Source: JAKPBU01 sp964425695 (GTDB taxonomy: Bacteria; Pseudomonadota; Gammaproteobacteria; Xanthomonadales; Xanthomonadaceae). From it: a DNA stretch of 64,000 bases. The notes below the pieces were generated by a model. The model had not been told where the DNA came from and ran no database searches. It worked only from the letters and a program-made list of their open reading frames with translations. Below, in pieces: positions 44,873 through 55,087 of the stretch (within the stretch, counting starts at the first letter, position 1; every line of letters begins with the position of its first letter). The DNA lies in contig CAYRNF010000002.1 of NCBI GenBank assembly GCA_964425695.1, forward strand, positions 186,001 through 250,000, in the 5' to 3' direction. The translations under genes were made by a program, and so were the position numbers.

Positions 44873-44965
44873 TGGCGGAGAGAGGGGGATTCGAACCCCC
44901 GAAGCGCGGTTTAGACGCTTACACACTTTCCAGGCGTGCTCCTTCAACCACTCGGACACCTCTCC
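44873..44965 (-). tRNA. tRNA-Ser (anticodon GGA)
   Basis: A 93 nt class II tRNA with long variable arm on the minus strand, CCA encoded. Acceptor GGAGAG/CTCTCC, anticodon loop CTGGAAA (anticodon GGA, reads UCC), T-arm GGGGGTTCGAATCCCCC. It borders the repeat array; its 3' end faces the array, the usual geometry of a tRNA integration site. Confidence 0.95.
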
Positions 44966-45007
44966 GCTGGACCCTCCGGCGCCGTCCTGGCAGCCTGCGG
45001 GGCGGCA

Positions 45008-45036
45008 ATTCTAGCCTTGCGGCAGGGTCCGAACAA
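45008..45036 (-). promoter_or_regulatory. Promoter of tRNA-Ser
   Basis: On the minus strand TTGTTC (45036-45031), 17 nt, TAGAAT (45013-45008); the mature 5' end lies about 43 nt downstream. One of the best sigma70 matches in the window. Confidence 0.7.
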
Positions 45037-45178
45037 GGAAAGCGTCGGGCGCAAGGCGCGGAGCCCCGAGGCGGGGCCGGATGGCTCCGGCGCGCCGTGC
45101 GGCCAGCTTGCATGAACTCTGCGCACGCTGCCTGGCGCGCTGCGGGGTGGCCGCGTCCCTTTTTGGTGCCCGTCGCGG

Positions 45179-45184
45179 CAAAAT
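45179..45184 (+). promoter_or_regulatory. Possible -10 box of dnaX
   Basis: CAAAAT, 6 nt before the dnaX ATG at 45191. Weak hexamer, but the spacing matches the other leaderless candidates. Confidence 0.3.
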
Positions 45185-45190
45185 GCAGCC

Positions 45191-46987
45191 ATGTCCTATC
45201 TCGTCCTCGCCCGCAAGTGGCGGCCCAAGCGTTTCGCCGAACTGGTCGGGCAGGAACACGTGGTGCGTGCACTGACCAACGCGCTGGAATCCGGCCGCGT
45301 GCACCACGCCTTCCTGTTCACCGGCACCCGCGGCGTGGGCAAGACCACCATCGCGCGGATCCTTGCCAAGAGCCTGAACTGCGAGCAGGGCACGTCCGCC
45401 GAACCGTGCGGCGCCTGCGAGGTGTGCAAGGCGGTGGACGCGGGCCGCTTCATCGACCTGCTGGAGATCGACGCGGCCAGCAACACCGGCGTGGACGACG
45501 TGCGCGAGGTGATCGAGAACGCGCAGTACATGCCCAGCCGCGGCCGGGTGAAGGTGTACCTGATCGACGAAGTGCACATGCTGTCAAAGCCGGCGTTCAA
45601 CGCGCTGCTGAAGACGCTAGAAGAGCCGCCGGAGCACGTGAAGTTCCTGCTGGCCACCACAGACCCGCAGAAGCTGCCGGTCACCGTGCTGTCGCGCTGC
45701 CTGCAGTTCAACCTGAAGCGGCTGGACGAGCAGCAGATCGCAGGCCAGATGCGCATGATCCTGGAGCAGGAAGGCATCGACGCCGACGACGGCGCGATCC
45801 GCCAGCTGGCCAAGGGCGCCGACGGCAGCCTGCGCGACGGCCTGTCGCTGCTGGACCAGGCCATCGCCTACACCGGCTCCGGCAACGGTGGCGCCCGGCT
45901 GGAAGACGCGGGCGTGGCGGCCATGCTCGGCACCGTGGACCACGCGCGCGTGGGCGAGTTGTTGGGCGCGCTGGCCGAAGGCGACGGCGCGCGGCTGCTC
46001 GGCGAGATCGCGCAGCTGGCCGAGTTCTCGCCGGACTGGGCCGGCGTGCTGGACGCGCTGGCCGAGGCCCTGCACCGCATCCAGGTGAAGCAGCTGGTGC
46101 CGGGCGTCGCACTGGAGGGCGAGGGCATCGATGTGGATGCGCACGCGTCGCGGCTGCGTCCGGAACTGGTGCAGCTGTGGTACCAGATGGCGATCACGGG
46201 GCGGCGCGACCTGGCGCTGGCCCCCAGCCCGCGTGCCGGGTTCGAAATGAGCCTGCTGCGCATGCTGGCGTTCCGGCCGGCGCAGGAGGCGGGGCTGCAG
46301 CCGCAGCAGCCAGGTCCGGCGCCGTCGGTGCGACTCCCGGGCTCCACGCGCGGCGGTAGCGCCGCCGCCGAAGCGGCGCGCGCTGCGCTGCAGCCCGAGC
46401 CGCGCGCGCAGCGCCTTTCCGATGCTGCGCCTCCCAGGACTGCGGAGAAGCCCGCCGTCGCGCTAAATCAGGGCGACGTTCGCATCGCCGCCAACCAGAC
46501 GCCAGCATCGGTGGAAGCGTCACCCGCAACCGCTCCAATCGGTGCGCACGAGCACGTTGCCGCCCAACCCATCGCCCCTTCCTTGCCTTCTGCGGGCGTC
46601 GAGATCGACGCGGATCGCTGGCTGGAACTGGTCGCCGGCGGCAAGCTGCGCGGGCCCACCCGCCAGCTTGCGGAGCATTCCAGTTTCGTCGGCTACGACA
46701 GCGGCGTGCTGCGGTTGTCGCTTTCGGCGGCGGACGAGCACCTCAAGGGCCCTGCCATGGTGCAGATGCTGGCCGATGCGCTTGCGCCGCAGCTCGGCGG
46801 CGTGCCCCAGATACGCTTCGAGCTGGTGCAGTCCACGGGCGAGACGCTGCATGCGCGCAACGAGCGCCAGCGCGGCGCCCGCCAGAGCGCGGCGGAAACC
46901 GCCTTCATGAGCGACCCCGACGTGCAGCGCCTGATGCAACGCGGCGCGCGCGTGGTCCCCGATTCCATCCGGCCGCTGGACGAGTGA
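45191..46987 (+). CDS. dnaX: DNA polymerase III subunits gamma/tau (DnaX)
   Basis: Clamp-loader ATPase and organiser of the replisome. 598 residues: Walker A GTRGVGKTT, zinc module with CGACEVC, DAASNTGVDDVRE, Walker B YLIDEVHMLS, LLATTDPQKLPVTVLSRC, collar domain, then an Ala/Pro-rich linker (about 375-470) and the tau C-terminal domain. No A-AAA-AAG slippery run is seen, so a frameshifted gamma form is not predicted. No ribosome site before the ATG. Confidence 0.96.
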   Translation: MSYLVLARKWRPKRFAELVGQEHVVRALTNALESGRVHHAFLFTGTRGVGKTTIARILAKSLNCEQGTSAEPCGACEVCKAVDAGRFIDLLEIDAASNTGVDDVREVIENAQYMPSRGRVKVYLIDEVHMLSKPAFNALLKTLEEPPEHVKFLLATTDPQKLPVTVLSRCLQFNLKRLDEQQIAGQMRMILEQEGIDADDGAIRQLAKGADGSLRDGLSLLDQAIAYTGSGNGGARLEDAGVAAMLGTVDHARVGELLGALAEGDGARLLGEIAQLAEFSPDWAGVLDALAEALHRIQVKQLVPGVALEGEGIDVDAHASRLRPELVQLWYQMAITGRRDLALAPSPRAGFEMSLLRMLAFRPAQEAGLQPQQPGPAPSVRLPGSTRGGSAAAEAARAALQPEPRAQRLSDAAPPRTAEKPAVALNQGDVRIAANQTPASVEASPATAPIGAHEHVAAQPIAPSLPSAGVEIDADRWLELVAGGKLRGPTRQLAEHSSFVGYDSGVLRLSLSAADEHLKGPAMVQMLADALAPQLGGVPQIRFELVQSTGETLHARNERQRGARQSAAETAFMSDPDVQRLMQRGARVVPDSIRPLDE

Positions 46988-47026
46988 CCCGCGGCCTTCC
47001 CCACGATTCGCACACAGGACAATCCC

Positions 47027-47347
47027 ATGCGTGGAAACATCGCCCAGTTGATGCAGCAGGCGCAGAAGATGCAGGAGAACCTGCAGAAGGCGCAGGAAGA
47101 GATCGCCGGTATCGAGGCCACCGGCAGCGCCGGTGGCGGCATGGTCAGCGTCACCCTCAACGGCCGCAAGGAATGCCGCAAGGTGCGCATCGATCCTTCG
47201 GTGCTGTCGGACCAGGAAATGCTGGAAGACCTGGTGGCCGCGGCGTTCAACGACGCCTCGAACAAGATCGATGCCGAAAGCCAGGCGAAGATGGGCGCGG
47301 CCACGGCGGGCATGCAGCTGCCGCCGGGCATGAAGCTGCCGTTCTGA
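47027..47347 (+). CDS. ybaB: YbaB/EbfC nucleoid-associated protein
   Basis: 106-residue dimeric DNA-binding protein. MRGNIAQLMQQAQKMQ helix, GGGMVSVTLNGRKECRKVRIDP strand region and the LPPGMKLPF tail are typical. Sits between dnaX and recR in the order conserved across bacteria. 39 bp after dnaX, probably the same transcript. Confidence 0.95.
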   Translation: MRGNIAQLMQQAQKMQENLQKAQEEIAGIEATGSAGGGMVSVTLNGRKECRKVRIDPSVLSDQEMLEDLVAAAFNDASNKIDAESQAKMGAATAGMQLPPGMKLPF

Positions 47348-47417
47348 AGCGTGCGCGGGCCATGGCCTGCACTCGTATGACGCGCATCTTCCCCACGCGG
47401 GCCGGAGTCCGCCCGAC

Positions 47418-48014
47418 ATGAGCCAGCTGCTCGAACAGCTGATCGAAGCGCTGCGCGTGCTGCCGGGTGTGGGCCCCAAGTCCGCGCAGCGCATGGCCTA
47501 CCACGTGCTGGAACGCGAGCGCGACGGTGGCCGGCGCCTGGCGGAGGCGCTGGCGTCTGCGGTGGAGCGCGTGGGCCATTGCCAGCGCTGCCGCGACTTC
47601 AGCGAGAGCGACCTGTGCGCGATCTGCGCCAGCGCCAGCCGCGATGCGCACCTGCTGTGCGCGGTGGAATCGCCGGCCGACCGCATCGCGATCGAGCAGG
47701 CGACCGGCTACCGCGGCCGCTATTTCGTGCTGCAGGGGCGGCTCAGTCCGCTCGACGGCGTGGGTCCGCGCGAACTGGGGCTGGACCTGCTGGCGCAGCG
47801 CCTGGGCGAGGGCGAGGTGCAGGAACTGATCATCGCCACCAACCCCACCGTGGAAGGCGAGGCGACCGCGCACTACCTGGCCCAGCTGGCGCGCCAGCGT
47901 TCGGTGCGCCCCAGCCGGCTGGCGCACGGCGTGCCGCTGGGCGGCGAACTGGAGTACGTGGACCGCGGCACGCTGTCGCACGCCTTCGGCAGCCGGGTGG
48001 AGATGCAGGAGTAG
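47418..48014 (+). CDS. recR: Recombination protein RecR
   Basis: 198 residues. Works with RecF and RecO in loading RecA at gaps. Helix-hairpin-helix LPGVGPKSAQRMAYHVL near the N-terminus, four-Cys zinc finger (CQRCRDFSESDLCAIC), and a Toprim domain with VVESPAD-type AVESPADRIAIE and ATNPTVEGEATAHYLA. Confidence 0.96.
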   Translation: MSQLLEQLIEALRVLPGVGPKSAQRMAYHVLERERDGGRRLAEALASAVERVGHCQRCRDFSESDLCAICASASRDAHLLCAVESPADRIAIEQATGYRGRYFVLQGRLSPLDGVGPRELGLDLLAQRLGEGEVQELIIATNPTVEGEATAHYLAQLARQRSVRPSRLAHGVPLGGELEYVDRGTLSHAFGSRVEMQE

Positions 48015-48045
48015 GGTTTGTCTTCTCTCCCGTCAAAGGGCGAGA

Positions 48046-48093
48046 GGGAGATCTGCTTGCGCTGCGGCTTCGGAAGCCAAGCGCAAATCTCCC
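48046..48093. repeat. Long near-perfect hairpin after recR
   Basis: Nested arms GGGAGAT/ATCTCCC, TTGCGCT/AGCGCAA and GGCTT-CGG-AAGCC cover 48 bp, 31 bp after recR. Purine-rich GGGCGAGAGGG to the left and GGGGAGAAGTGGGAGGG to the right suggest a larger extragenic element (about 48020-48140). No gene in the 256 bp gap. Confidence 0.65.
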
Positions 48094-48270
48094 TGTATCC
48101 CGGTTCTGCCATGGGGAGAAGTGGGAGGGCTTGTTCCGAACCCCGATATCCGATCCCGAGCAAGGCCCCAGCCGCAAGGCGATCATCCCGCGGCGTGAGC
48201 CGAATGCCACGGCGGCAGGCGGCTCATCCCGCCCCAACCATCCCAATCCCGTTCCGAACCCGAGCCTGCC

Positions 48271-48621
48271 ATGTCCGACACCATCTTCCACAAGATCATC
48301 CGCCGCGAGATTCCGGCCGACATCGTGTTCGAGGACGAGCACCTGATCGCGTTCCGCGACATCGCGCCGCAGGCCCCGGTGCATGTCCTGTTCGTGCCGA
48401 AGACGGACGTGGCCACGCTCAACGACCTGCGTGCCGACCAGGCCGACGTCGTCGGCCGGCTCGCGGTCGCCGCCGCGCGCTACGCGAAGGATCAGGGCTT
48501 CGACGAAGCCGGCTACCGGATCGTCATGAACTGCAACGGCGACGGTGGGCAGACGGTGTTCCAGATCCACCTGCACCTGCTCGCCGGTGCGCCGCTGGGG
48601 CGGTTCGGCACGCCGCGATAG
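48271..48621 (+). CDS. HIT family nucleotide-binding protein (HinT-like)
   Basis: 116 residues, length and sequence of the HinT branch: IFHKIIRREIPADIVFED, HVLFVPK, GYRIVMNCNGDGGQTVFQIHLHLLAG. HinT proteins are purine nucleoside phosphoramidases. The triad strand reads QIHLHLL, with Gln in the first His position; the catalytic His two strands later remains. Weak ribosome site. Confidence 0.9.
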   Translation: MSDTIFHKIIRREIPADIVFEDEHLIAFRDIAPQAPVHVLFVPKTDVATLNDLRADQADVVGRLAVAAARYAKDQGFDEAGYRIVMNCNGDGGQTVFQIHLHLLAGAPLGRFGTPR

Positions 48622-48720
48622 GCGTGCCTTGGGCTGCCGGTCGAATCTGGCCGGCGTGGCTGGCGGGTTCGGGCCCGCCTGGCGTCCGGCACGAACCGCA
48701 CCAAGATGGCAGGGCGGGTT

Positions 48721-49242
48721 TTACCAGCCCGGATACCAGTCCACGCCCCACCACGGCCACGGCCGGCCCATGGGGTAACGGGCGTCGACCTCGCGCGCCT
48801 GCGGCCACAGGTACACCACGTCGGCGGCCACGCGCGGCTGGCGGTAGCCGTATTCGCCGATCCTGCGCGTCTCGAATCCGTCGATGCGGCCCACGAAGGT
48901 GAGCTCGCGGTTTTTCAGGAACACCGCCGGGTCGTAGAAGCCGGCCTTGCACGCGACGAACCGGCCGCTGCCGTCGTCGGTCATGTCCGCCGGGCGGCCG
49001 TCGCGGTCCAGCGCGCTGCCGATCATCTCGAAGCAGGTGCGGTCCGCCAGCGGCTGCACGTTCACGATGCGCCCGCCCCAGCGCACCGGCAATCCGGGGC
49101 GTCCGACCTCGCGCGCCTGCTGCGGGGTGATGGCGGTGACTTTCCCCTGCAGCGGCTGCGGAAGCGAGGCGCAGGCCGGGAGCAGTAGCACGGCCAGCGA
49201 CGCCAGCGCAGGAAGCAGTGGGCGGGAATTGCGGATCGGCAT
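48721..49242 (-). CDS. Slp family outer-membrane lipoprotein
   Basis: 173 residues with lipobox LPAC (Cys24) and the Slp pattern: VRWGGRIVNVQPLADRTCFEM, ALDRDGRPADMTDDGSGRFVA, YDPAVFLKNRELTFVGRI and EYGYRQPRVAADVVYLWP. E. coli Slp is a stationary-phase lipoprotein. The ATG at 49242 gives MPIRNSR; a GTG at 49251 is possible. Follows the transglutaminase gene after 37 bp. Confidence 0.9.
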   Translation of the reverse strand: MPIRNSRPLLPALASLAVLLLPACASLPQPLQGKVTAITPQQAREVGRPGLPVRWGGRIVNVQPLADRTCFEMIGSALDRDGRPADMTDDGSGRFVACKAGFYDPAVFLKNRELTFVGRIDGFETRRIGEYGYRQPRVAADVVYLWPQAREVDARYPMGRPWPWWGVDWYPGW

Positions 49243-49279
49243 CGTGTTCACCGGGACAGGCAGCAGGAAGGAAGGACGC

Positions 49280-51238
49280 TCATGGGCGGTGACGGCGCAG
49301 GTCGCGCAGCAGGGCGCGCGCCTCCGGCGCACCGCCGCGTGCGGCAGCGTAGCGCCAATCCGCGAAACGCGCGCTGAGCGCGACCAGCGCCTGCGACTGC
49401 GGGCGCGCCGCCACCACGCGCCGCGCCCAGTCGCCCGCGCTTTCGTGCGGGTCGCGCTGCAGACCATGGCGCGCGTAGCGCCGGCCGAGCGCACGCCACG
49501 CGCGCAGCAGCGGGTCGCGCTCGCGCGACTGGCGTGCGGTCAGCCACAGCATCCACGCCAAGGCCAGGCCGGCGGCCACGGAAAACAGCAGCGCCAGCCG
49601 CGTGCCGTCCAGGTCGCGCACGCCCAGCGGCTGCAGCAGCGTGCGCTGGCGCACCGCGTCGAAGCCGAGCACGAAATCGTTCCAGCCGCGGCGCATCCAG
49701 TCGCTGGCGTTCCACACCGGCTGCATCGCGCCCAGGCCCCCGAACGCCGGCGCGCGGTCCTCGATGGTGTCGTAGATGCGTTCCGGCGCCACCGCCGCGG
49801 TGGGATCCACGCGGACCCAGCCGCGGCCGGGCAGCCAGGCCTCGGCCCAGGCATGCGCGTCGGAGCGCCGGACCGCCCAGTAACCGCCCAGCGGGTTGCG
49901 GTAGCCGCCCACGTAGCCGGTGACCACGCGCGCGGGCACGCCGGCGGCGCGCATCAGCACCACGAACGAGCCTGCGAAGTGTTCGCAGAAGCCGGCCTTC
50001 ACGTCGAAGAGGAATTCGTCCACCGTGTTGCGGCCCAGCAGCGGCGTCTCCAGCGTGTACGCGAACTCCTCGCGCACCATGCGCAGGGCGCGCTGCACCA
50101 CGGCCATGTCCTTGCCTTCGGCTGGGATGCGCGGGTCGGCGTCGATCTGTGCGCGCCAGCGTTGCGCCAGCGCCACGGTACGCGGGTTATAGCCGGGCGG
50201 CAGGTCCAACGCGCGCTGCCGCAGGACGCGCGCGAGTCGCGCCTCGAACGCGGCCGGCGCGGCCGACTGCATCCGCCAGCGGGTCAGCGACGCCAGCGGC
50301 CGCTCGCTGTACAACCCGTAGTCGAGCGAGCGCGAAAGGCCCGCCGGCACCGACATCGGCAGGTCCAGCGCGACCAGTTGCCGGCGGTCGGTGGCTTCCA
50401 GTTCCAGCCGGTAGTCCCATCGGCGCGGGCCCGGCGTGGCCGCGGCGGCCGGCACGCCGCGCAACCACCACGGCTGGGTCCAGGTGCGGCCATCGAAATC
50501 CCACAGCACCGGGCCGCGCCAGTACATCTCCTGCGGTGCCGGCACCGGGCCGTAGAACTCCGCGCGCAGCGTGACGGTGTCGTCGGCCATCATGTCGATC
50601 CAGTCGCCGGGCGACATGCTGTCGGACAGGCCGGTGCGCGCCAGTGCGCGCTCGGGCACGCCCCAGAGCGGGGAGGCCAGCCGCGGGAACAGCCAGAACG
50701 CCGCCATCGCCAGCGGCAAGCCGACCAGCGCGAGCCGCCAGGCCGCGGCGAGTCGCCGGGCCAGCGGTACCGGCTGCGCCGCATCGGATTCCAGGTCCGC
50801 CAGTTGTTGCAGCGTGGCCAGCACCAGGCTCACCGCGGCCAGCGCGAGCACCAGCGACAGCGGCCCCTGGTCGAGCAAAAAGGTGGCGAACGGCGCGAAC
50901 AGGGCGAAGCCGAGCAGGCTCCGCGCGTCGCGCAGGTTCCAGGTTTCGCCGGGCTTGATCGCCAGCATGGCCGCCAGCAGGGCGCAGGCGGTGTCGCGGC
51001 CGATGCGCACGCCGGTGGCGGACAGGGTGGCACCCACCACCGTCGCCACCAGCACCAGCCTGACCGCCAGCGGGATGGGGCCGCGCCAGGACAGGGCGCC
51101 GGTGCTCAGCGCCGCCAGCCCGATGCCCAGCGCGATCGTGCCCGGCAACTGCAGCAGCAGCGGCAGCAGGCAGGCGCCCGCCGCGGCGAGTACCCACGCG
51201 CGGGTCGTGCGGTCCAGCCGGCGCGATTCAGCGGGCAT
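49280..51238 (-). CDS. Transglutaminase-like membrane protein (DUF3488-TgpA type)
   Basis: 652 residues: a membrane domain with about five to six helices (1-200), a large periplasmic part with a transglutaminase core (Cys in KAGFCEHFAGSFVVLMR, His in RSDAHAWAEAW, Asp in WVRVDPTAAV), and a final helix (about 555-573) plus a DUF4129-like tail. Pseudomonas TgpA is the best known relative and is essential there. It overlaps DUF58 by 11 bp. Role probably in the cell envelope. Confidence 0.92.
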   Translation of the reverse strand: MPAESRRLDRTTRAWVLAAAGACLLPLLLQLPGTIALGIGLAALSTGALSWRGPIPLAVRLVLVATVVGATLSATGVRIGRDTACALLAAMLAIKPGETWNLRDARSLLGFALFAPFATFLLDQGPLSLVLALAAVSLVLATLQQLADLESDAAQPVPLARRLAAAWRLALVGLPLAMAAFWLFPRLASPLWGVPERALARTGLSDSMSPGDWIDMMADDTVTLRAEFYGPVPAPQEMYWRGPVLWDFDGRTWTQPWWLRGVPAAAATPGPRRWDYRLELEATDRRQLVALDLPMSVPAGLSRSLDYGLYSERPLASLTRWRMQSAAPAAFEARLARVLRQRALDLPPGYNPRTVALAQRWRAQIDADPRIPAEGKDMAVVQRALRMVREEFAYTLETPLLGRNTVDEFLFDVKAGFCEHFAGSFVVLMRAAGVPARVVTGYVGGYRNPLGGYWAVRRSDAHAWAEAWLPGRGWVRVDPTAAVAPERIYDTIEDRAPAFGGLGAMQPVWNASDWMRRGWNDFVLGFDAVRQRTLLQPLGVRDLDGTRLALLFSVAAGLALAWMLWLTARQSRERDPLLRAWRALGRRYARHGLQRDPHESAGDWARRVVAARPQSQALVALSARFADWRYAAARGGAPEARALLRDLRRHRP

Positions 51239-52220
51239 GCGGAAGCAGGGCCAGGGCGCGCAGGCATGCATGGCGGTGCGCGCGGCCGTGGTCGGGGCCC
51301 AGCGGGGGCTGGCCGGGCAGCAGCAGCCGGTAGCGCCGGTGCTCGCGTTCGGCCTCGTCCACCCAGCGCGCCAGGCGGCTGATCCGCGATTCGTACGGCA
51401 ATGCGCCCAGCGCCCTCCAGTCCAGTACCACCTCCGCGGCGCGTGGCCGCTCGTACTCGCGCACCAGCAGCGTGTCGCGGCGCGCGGACGGCTTCCAGGC
51501 CACCGCGCGGCGCGCGTCGCCGCGCCGGTAGTTGCGCAGGTGGTGCATGTCCTCGCCGGCCGGGTCCAGCTGCGCCTGGCTCTGCTCGCCGCTGCCGCGC
51601 GGCAGCGGTGGTGCCTGCGTTTCCGGGGCGGGATACACCAGGAACGGCGCATCCGGCCAGACGTACGCCCACGCCCGCGCCAGTCCCAGCGGGCGCACGG
51701 TGGAGATGCGGATCTTGTCCACGTCCAGCCAGCCGCGGCGCTGCGTGGGTACCGGCAGCGCCGCGTCCCCGGCACCGTCGCGCAGCGACAGCGTGGCGCT
51801 GGCGCCCTCCAGCCACAGGCGCAGGCCCACGCGCTGGCGTTCGCCGCGATCGCGCGCGTGCACCTGCAGCCACAGCGGCGCGCCGGCCGGCACCGGTTCG
51901 GCGGACACGGCCACCACCTGCAGCCCCGCCAGCTGCAGCTGCGCGAAGAACAGGCTCGCCAGCCCCGCACCGCCCAGCACCAGCATCAGGATCAGCGCGG
52001 GATTGTTGTTGTAGTTCAGCGCGCCCACGCCCATGACCGCCAGCAGCGCGGCGAAGAACAGGCCGAACCGCGTGGGCAGCACGTAGATCCGATGCCGGTC
52101 CAGGCGCACCGGCAGGCCCTCGGGCGCGCGCGGCCTGGCCCAGCCCTCCATGCGGCGGCGCAGGCGCGTGCGCAGCGAAGCGCCGCTGGCGTCACCGGCC
52201 TCCGCGTCGCGCAGTGCCAT
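51228..52220 (-). CDS. DUF58 protein
   Basis: 330 residues: two membrane helices (about 53-90, with NYNNNPALILMLVLGG after the first), then a von-Willebrand-like cytoplasmic or periplasmic domain with YRRGDARRAVAWKPSARRDTLLVREYE, the DUF58 signature. Works with MoxR ATPases in many bacteria. Starts 6 bp after moxR stops. Confidence 0.9.
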   Translation of the reverse strand: MALRDAEAGDASGASLRTRLRRRMEGWARPRAPEGLPVRLDRHRIYVLPTRFGLFFAALLAVMGVGALNYNNNPALILMLVLGGAGLASLFFAQLQLAGLQVVAVSAEPVPAGAPLWLQVHARDRGERQRVGLRLWLEGASATLSLRDGAGDAALPVPTQRRGWLDVDKIRISTVRPLGLARAWAYVWPDAPFLVYPAPETQAPPLPRGSGEQSQAQLDPAGEDMHHLRNYRRGDARRAVAWKPSARRDTLLVREYERPRAAEVVLDWRALGALPYESRISRLARWVDEAEREHRRYRLLLPGQPPLGPDHGRAHRHACLRALALLPHAR

Positions 52221-52226
52221 GCGCGG

Positions 52227-53177
<951 letters not shown>

Positions 53178-53220
53178 GCGCGCTCCGGTGCCTGTTGTGT
53201 TTCGAGTGTAGCGGGGTTGC

Positions 53221-55074
53221 ATGCGGCATCGCACCGAACGCCGCGCCTTGCACGCCTTCCTCGTGCTGTGGGCGCTGGTCCTGATCGCCAAGCTGGTGCT
53301 CGCCGCGCGCCTGCCGTTGTTCGTGGACGAAGCCTTCTACTGGCAGGAAGGCCGGCATCTGGCGTGGGCCTACTCCGACCTGCCCGGGCTCACCGCGTGG
53401 CTGACGCGGCTGGGCACCGAGCTGTTCGGACACGGCACGCTGGGCCTGCGCGTGCCGTTCCTGCTGGTGGCCGCGGCGATTCCCTGGCTGGTGGCCAGCG
53501 TCACCGCGCGCGAGTTCGGACGCCACGCCGGCTGGACCGCCGCGACCTTCGCGCTGCTGCTGCCGCTGTCGGGCACGCTGGGCTTGCTGGCGGTGCCCGA
53601 CGCGGCGATGGTGCTGGCCGCGCTGCTGTGCGTGGACGCGGTGGCGCGGCTGCTGCGCACGGTCACCGCCGGGGCTTCGGTGGAACTCGCGCTGGGCCTG
53701 GCGATCGGCGCGCTCAGCCACTACCGGTTCATCGCGGTCATCGGGGTCGGCTTCCTGGTGCTGCTGTACCTGGCCGAAGGCCGCAGGCTGCTGCGCGATC
53801 CGCGCGTGCTGATCGCGCTGGCGCTGGGCGCGGTGGCGTGGGCGCCGCTGATCGCATGGAACCTGGAGAACGCAGAAGCCGGACTGCGCTTCCAGCTGGT
53901 GGACCGTCATCCATGGTCGTTCCACGCGGACGGCGCGTGGTTCGTGGCGATCCAGCTGCTGCTGGTCACGCCGCTGCTGCTGTGCGCGCTGGCCGTGGGT
54001 GCGTGGCGGCACCGCGCGTCGCCCGCGGCGCCGCGGCGCCTGTTCGCGCTGACCGGCGCGTGGATCGTGCTCGGCTTCTTCGTGCTGGGGTTCTTCGCCG
54101 ATACCGAACGGGTCAGCTTCCACTGGCCGCTGCCCGGCTTCGTGCTGCTGCTGCCGCTGCTGCCCGGGGTGCTGGCCGCCTGGACCGCACCGTGGCGCCG
54201 CGCGACCTACGCGCTGGCGGCCGCGGGCCTGCTGGCCATGCTGGGCTACTACGCCGCGGTGTCTGTGCCTGCGCTGCGCGAACGCACCGCGGCGGAAAAG
54301 TGGTATCCGGGAAACTTCGCGGGCTGGGAGCGGCTGGCGCGCGCGGTGCGCGATGCGCGGGCCGACATGCCCGGCAACACCTGGATCGTGGCCGACAACT
54401 TCAAGATCGGCGCCGAACTCGGCTTCGCCCTGCAGGATCCGGCGATTCAGGTGCTGGACCATCCGCTCAACCGCAAGCACGGACGCGCACCGCAGCTGGA
54501 GCTGTGGGGCCTGCACAGCGACGGCCGCGCCGACTGGGGCGAGACGCCCGTGCTGCTGGTCGTTGGCGCGTCGGAGGTGCCGTACCGCGAGCTGCTGGCC
54601 CGGTACCACTGGCTGTGCGCACGGGTGGGACCGCTGCCCGCGCCGCGCGTGGTGAACGTGGATCACGGACGCCAGCGGTTCTTGCTGTTCGCGCTGCCTG
54701 CCGCGCCGGCGGCGGCCGGCGCGCCGTGCACCGCGCCGGCCATGGCCTGGTTCGACGCCCCCGTGAGCGGAGCCGCGGTCCGCGGCACGTTGCCGGTGGC
54801 CGGCTGGGCCTTCAAGGATGGCGTGGGCCTGTCGCGGGTCGAGGTGCTGGTGGACGGACGCCCGGCCGCCGAGGCACGGTACGGCCTGCCGAGCCCCGGC
54901 ACGGCCGCGTACTGGAAGATCTCCACCGATCCGAACCACCCCGACGTGGGCTTTTCGGCGAACCTCGATACCAGCGGGCTGGCGCCCGGACGCCACTGGC
55001 TGGGCCTGCGGCTGCACGGACGGGACGGGAGCGTGGAGGACTGGAGCGAGCAGCCGTTCGAGGTGCTGCGCTAG
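53221..55074 (+). CDS. Membrane glycosyltransferase (ArnT/PMT family)
   Basis: 617 residues: GT-C fold with about ten helices (1-365). The first periplasmic loop carries the acidic catalytic motif PLFVDEAFYWQEGRHLAW, and GLTAWLTRLGTELFG follows as in ArnT/PMT_2 proteins that use polyprenyl-linked sugars. The soluble C-terminal part ends in a small Ig-like domain (about 515-617, with VAGWAFKDGVGLSRVEV), unusual for ArnT. Acceptor unknown. Divergent from moxR. Confidence 0.88.
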   Translation: MRHRTERRALHAFLVLWALVLIAKLVLAARLPLFVDEAFYWQEGRHLAWAYSDLPGLTAWLTRLGTELFGHGTLGLRVPFLLVAAAIPWLVASVTAREFGRHAGWTAATFALLLPLSGTLGLLAVPDAAMVLAALLCVDAVARLLRTVTAGASVELALGLAIGALSHYRFIAVIGVGFLVLLYLAEGRRLLRDPRVLIALALGAVAWAPLIAWNLENAEAGLRFQLVDRHPWSFHADGAWFVAIQLLLVTPLLLCALAVGAWRHRASPAAPRRLFALTGAWIVLGFFVLGFFADTERVSFHWPLPGFVLLLPLLPGVLAAWTAPWRRATYALAAAGLLAMLGYYAAVSVPALRERTAAEKWYPGNFAGWERLARAVRDARADMPGNTWIVADNFKIGAELGFALQDPAIQVLDHPLNRKHGRAPQLELWGLHSDGRADWGETPVLLVVGASEVPYRELLARYHWLCARVGPLPAPRVVNVDHGRQRFLLFALPAAPAAAGAPCTAPAMAWFDAPVSGAAVRGTLPVAGWAFKDGVGLSRVEVLVDGRPAAEARYGLPSPGTAAYWKISTDPNHPDVGFSANLDTSGLAPGRHWLGLRLHGRDGSVEDWSEQPFEVLR

Positions 55075-55087
55075 CGCAAGGGCGCGC

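Noticed and set aside
45191..46987. Programmed frameshift in dnaX
   Set aside because: No A-AAA-AAG or similar slippery run was found when reading the gene.
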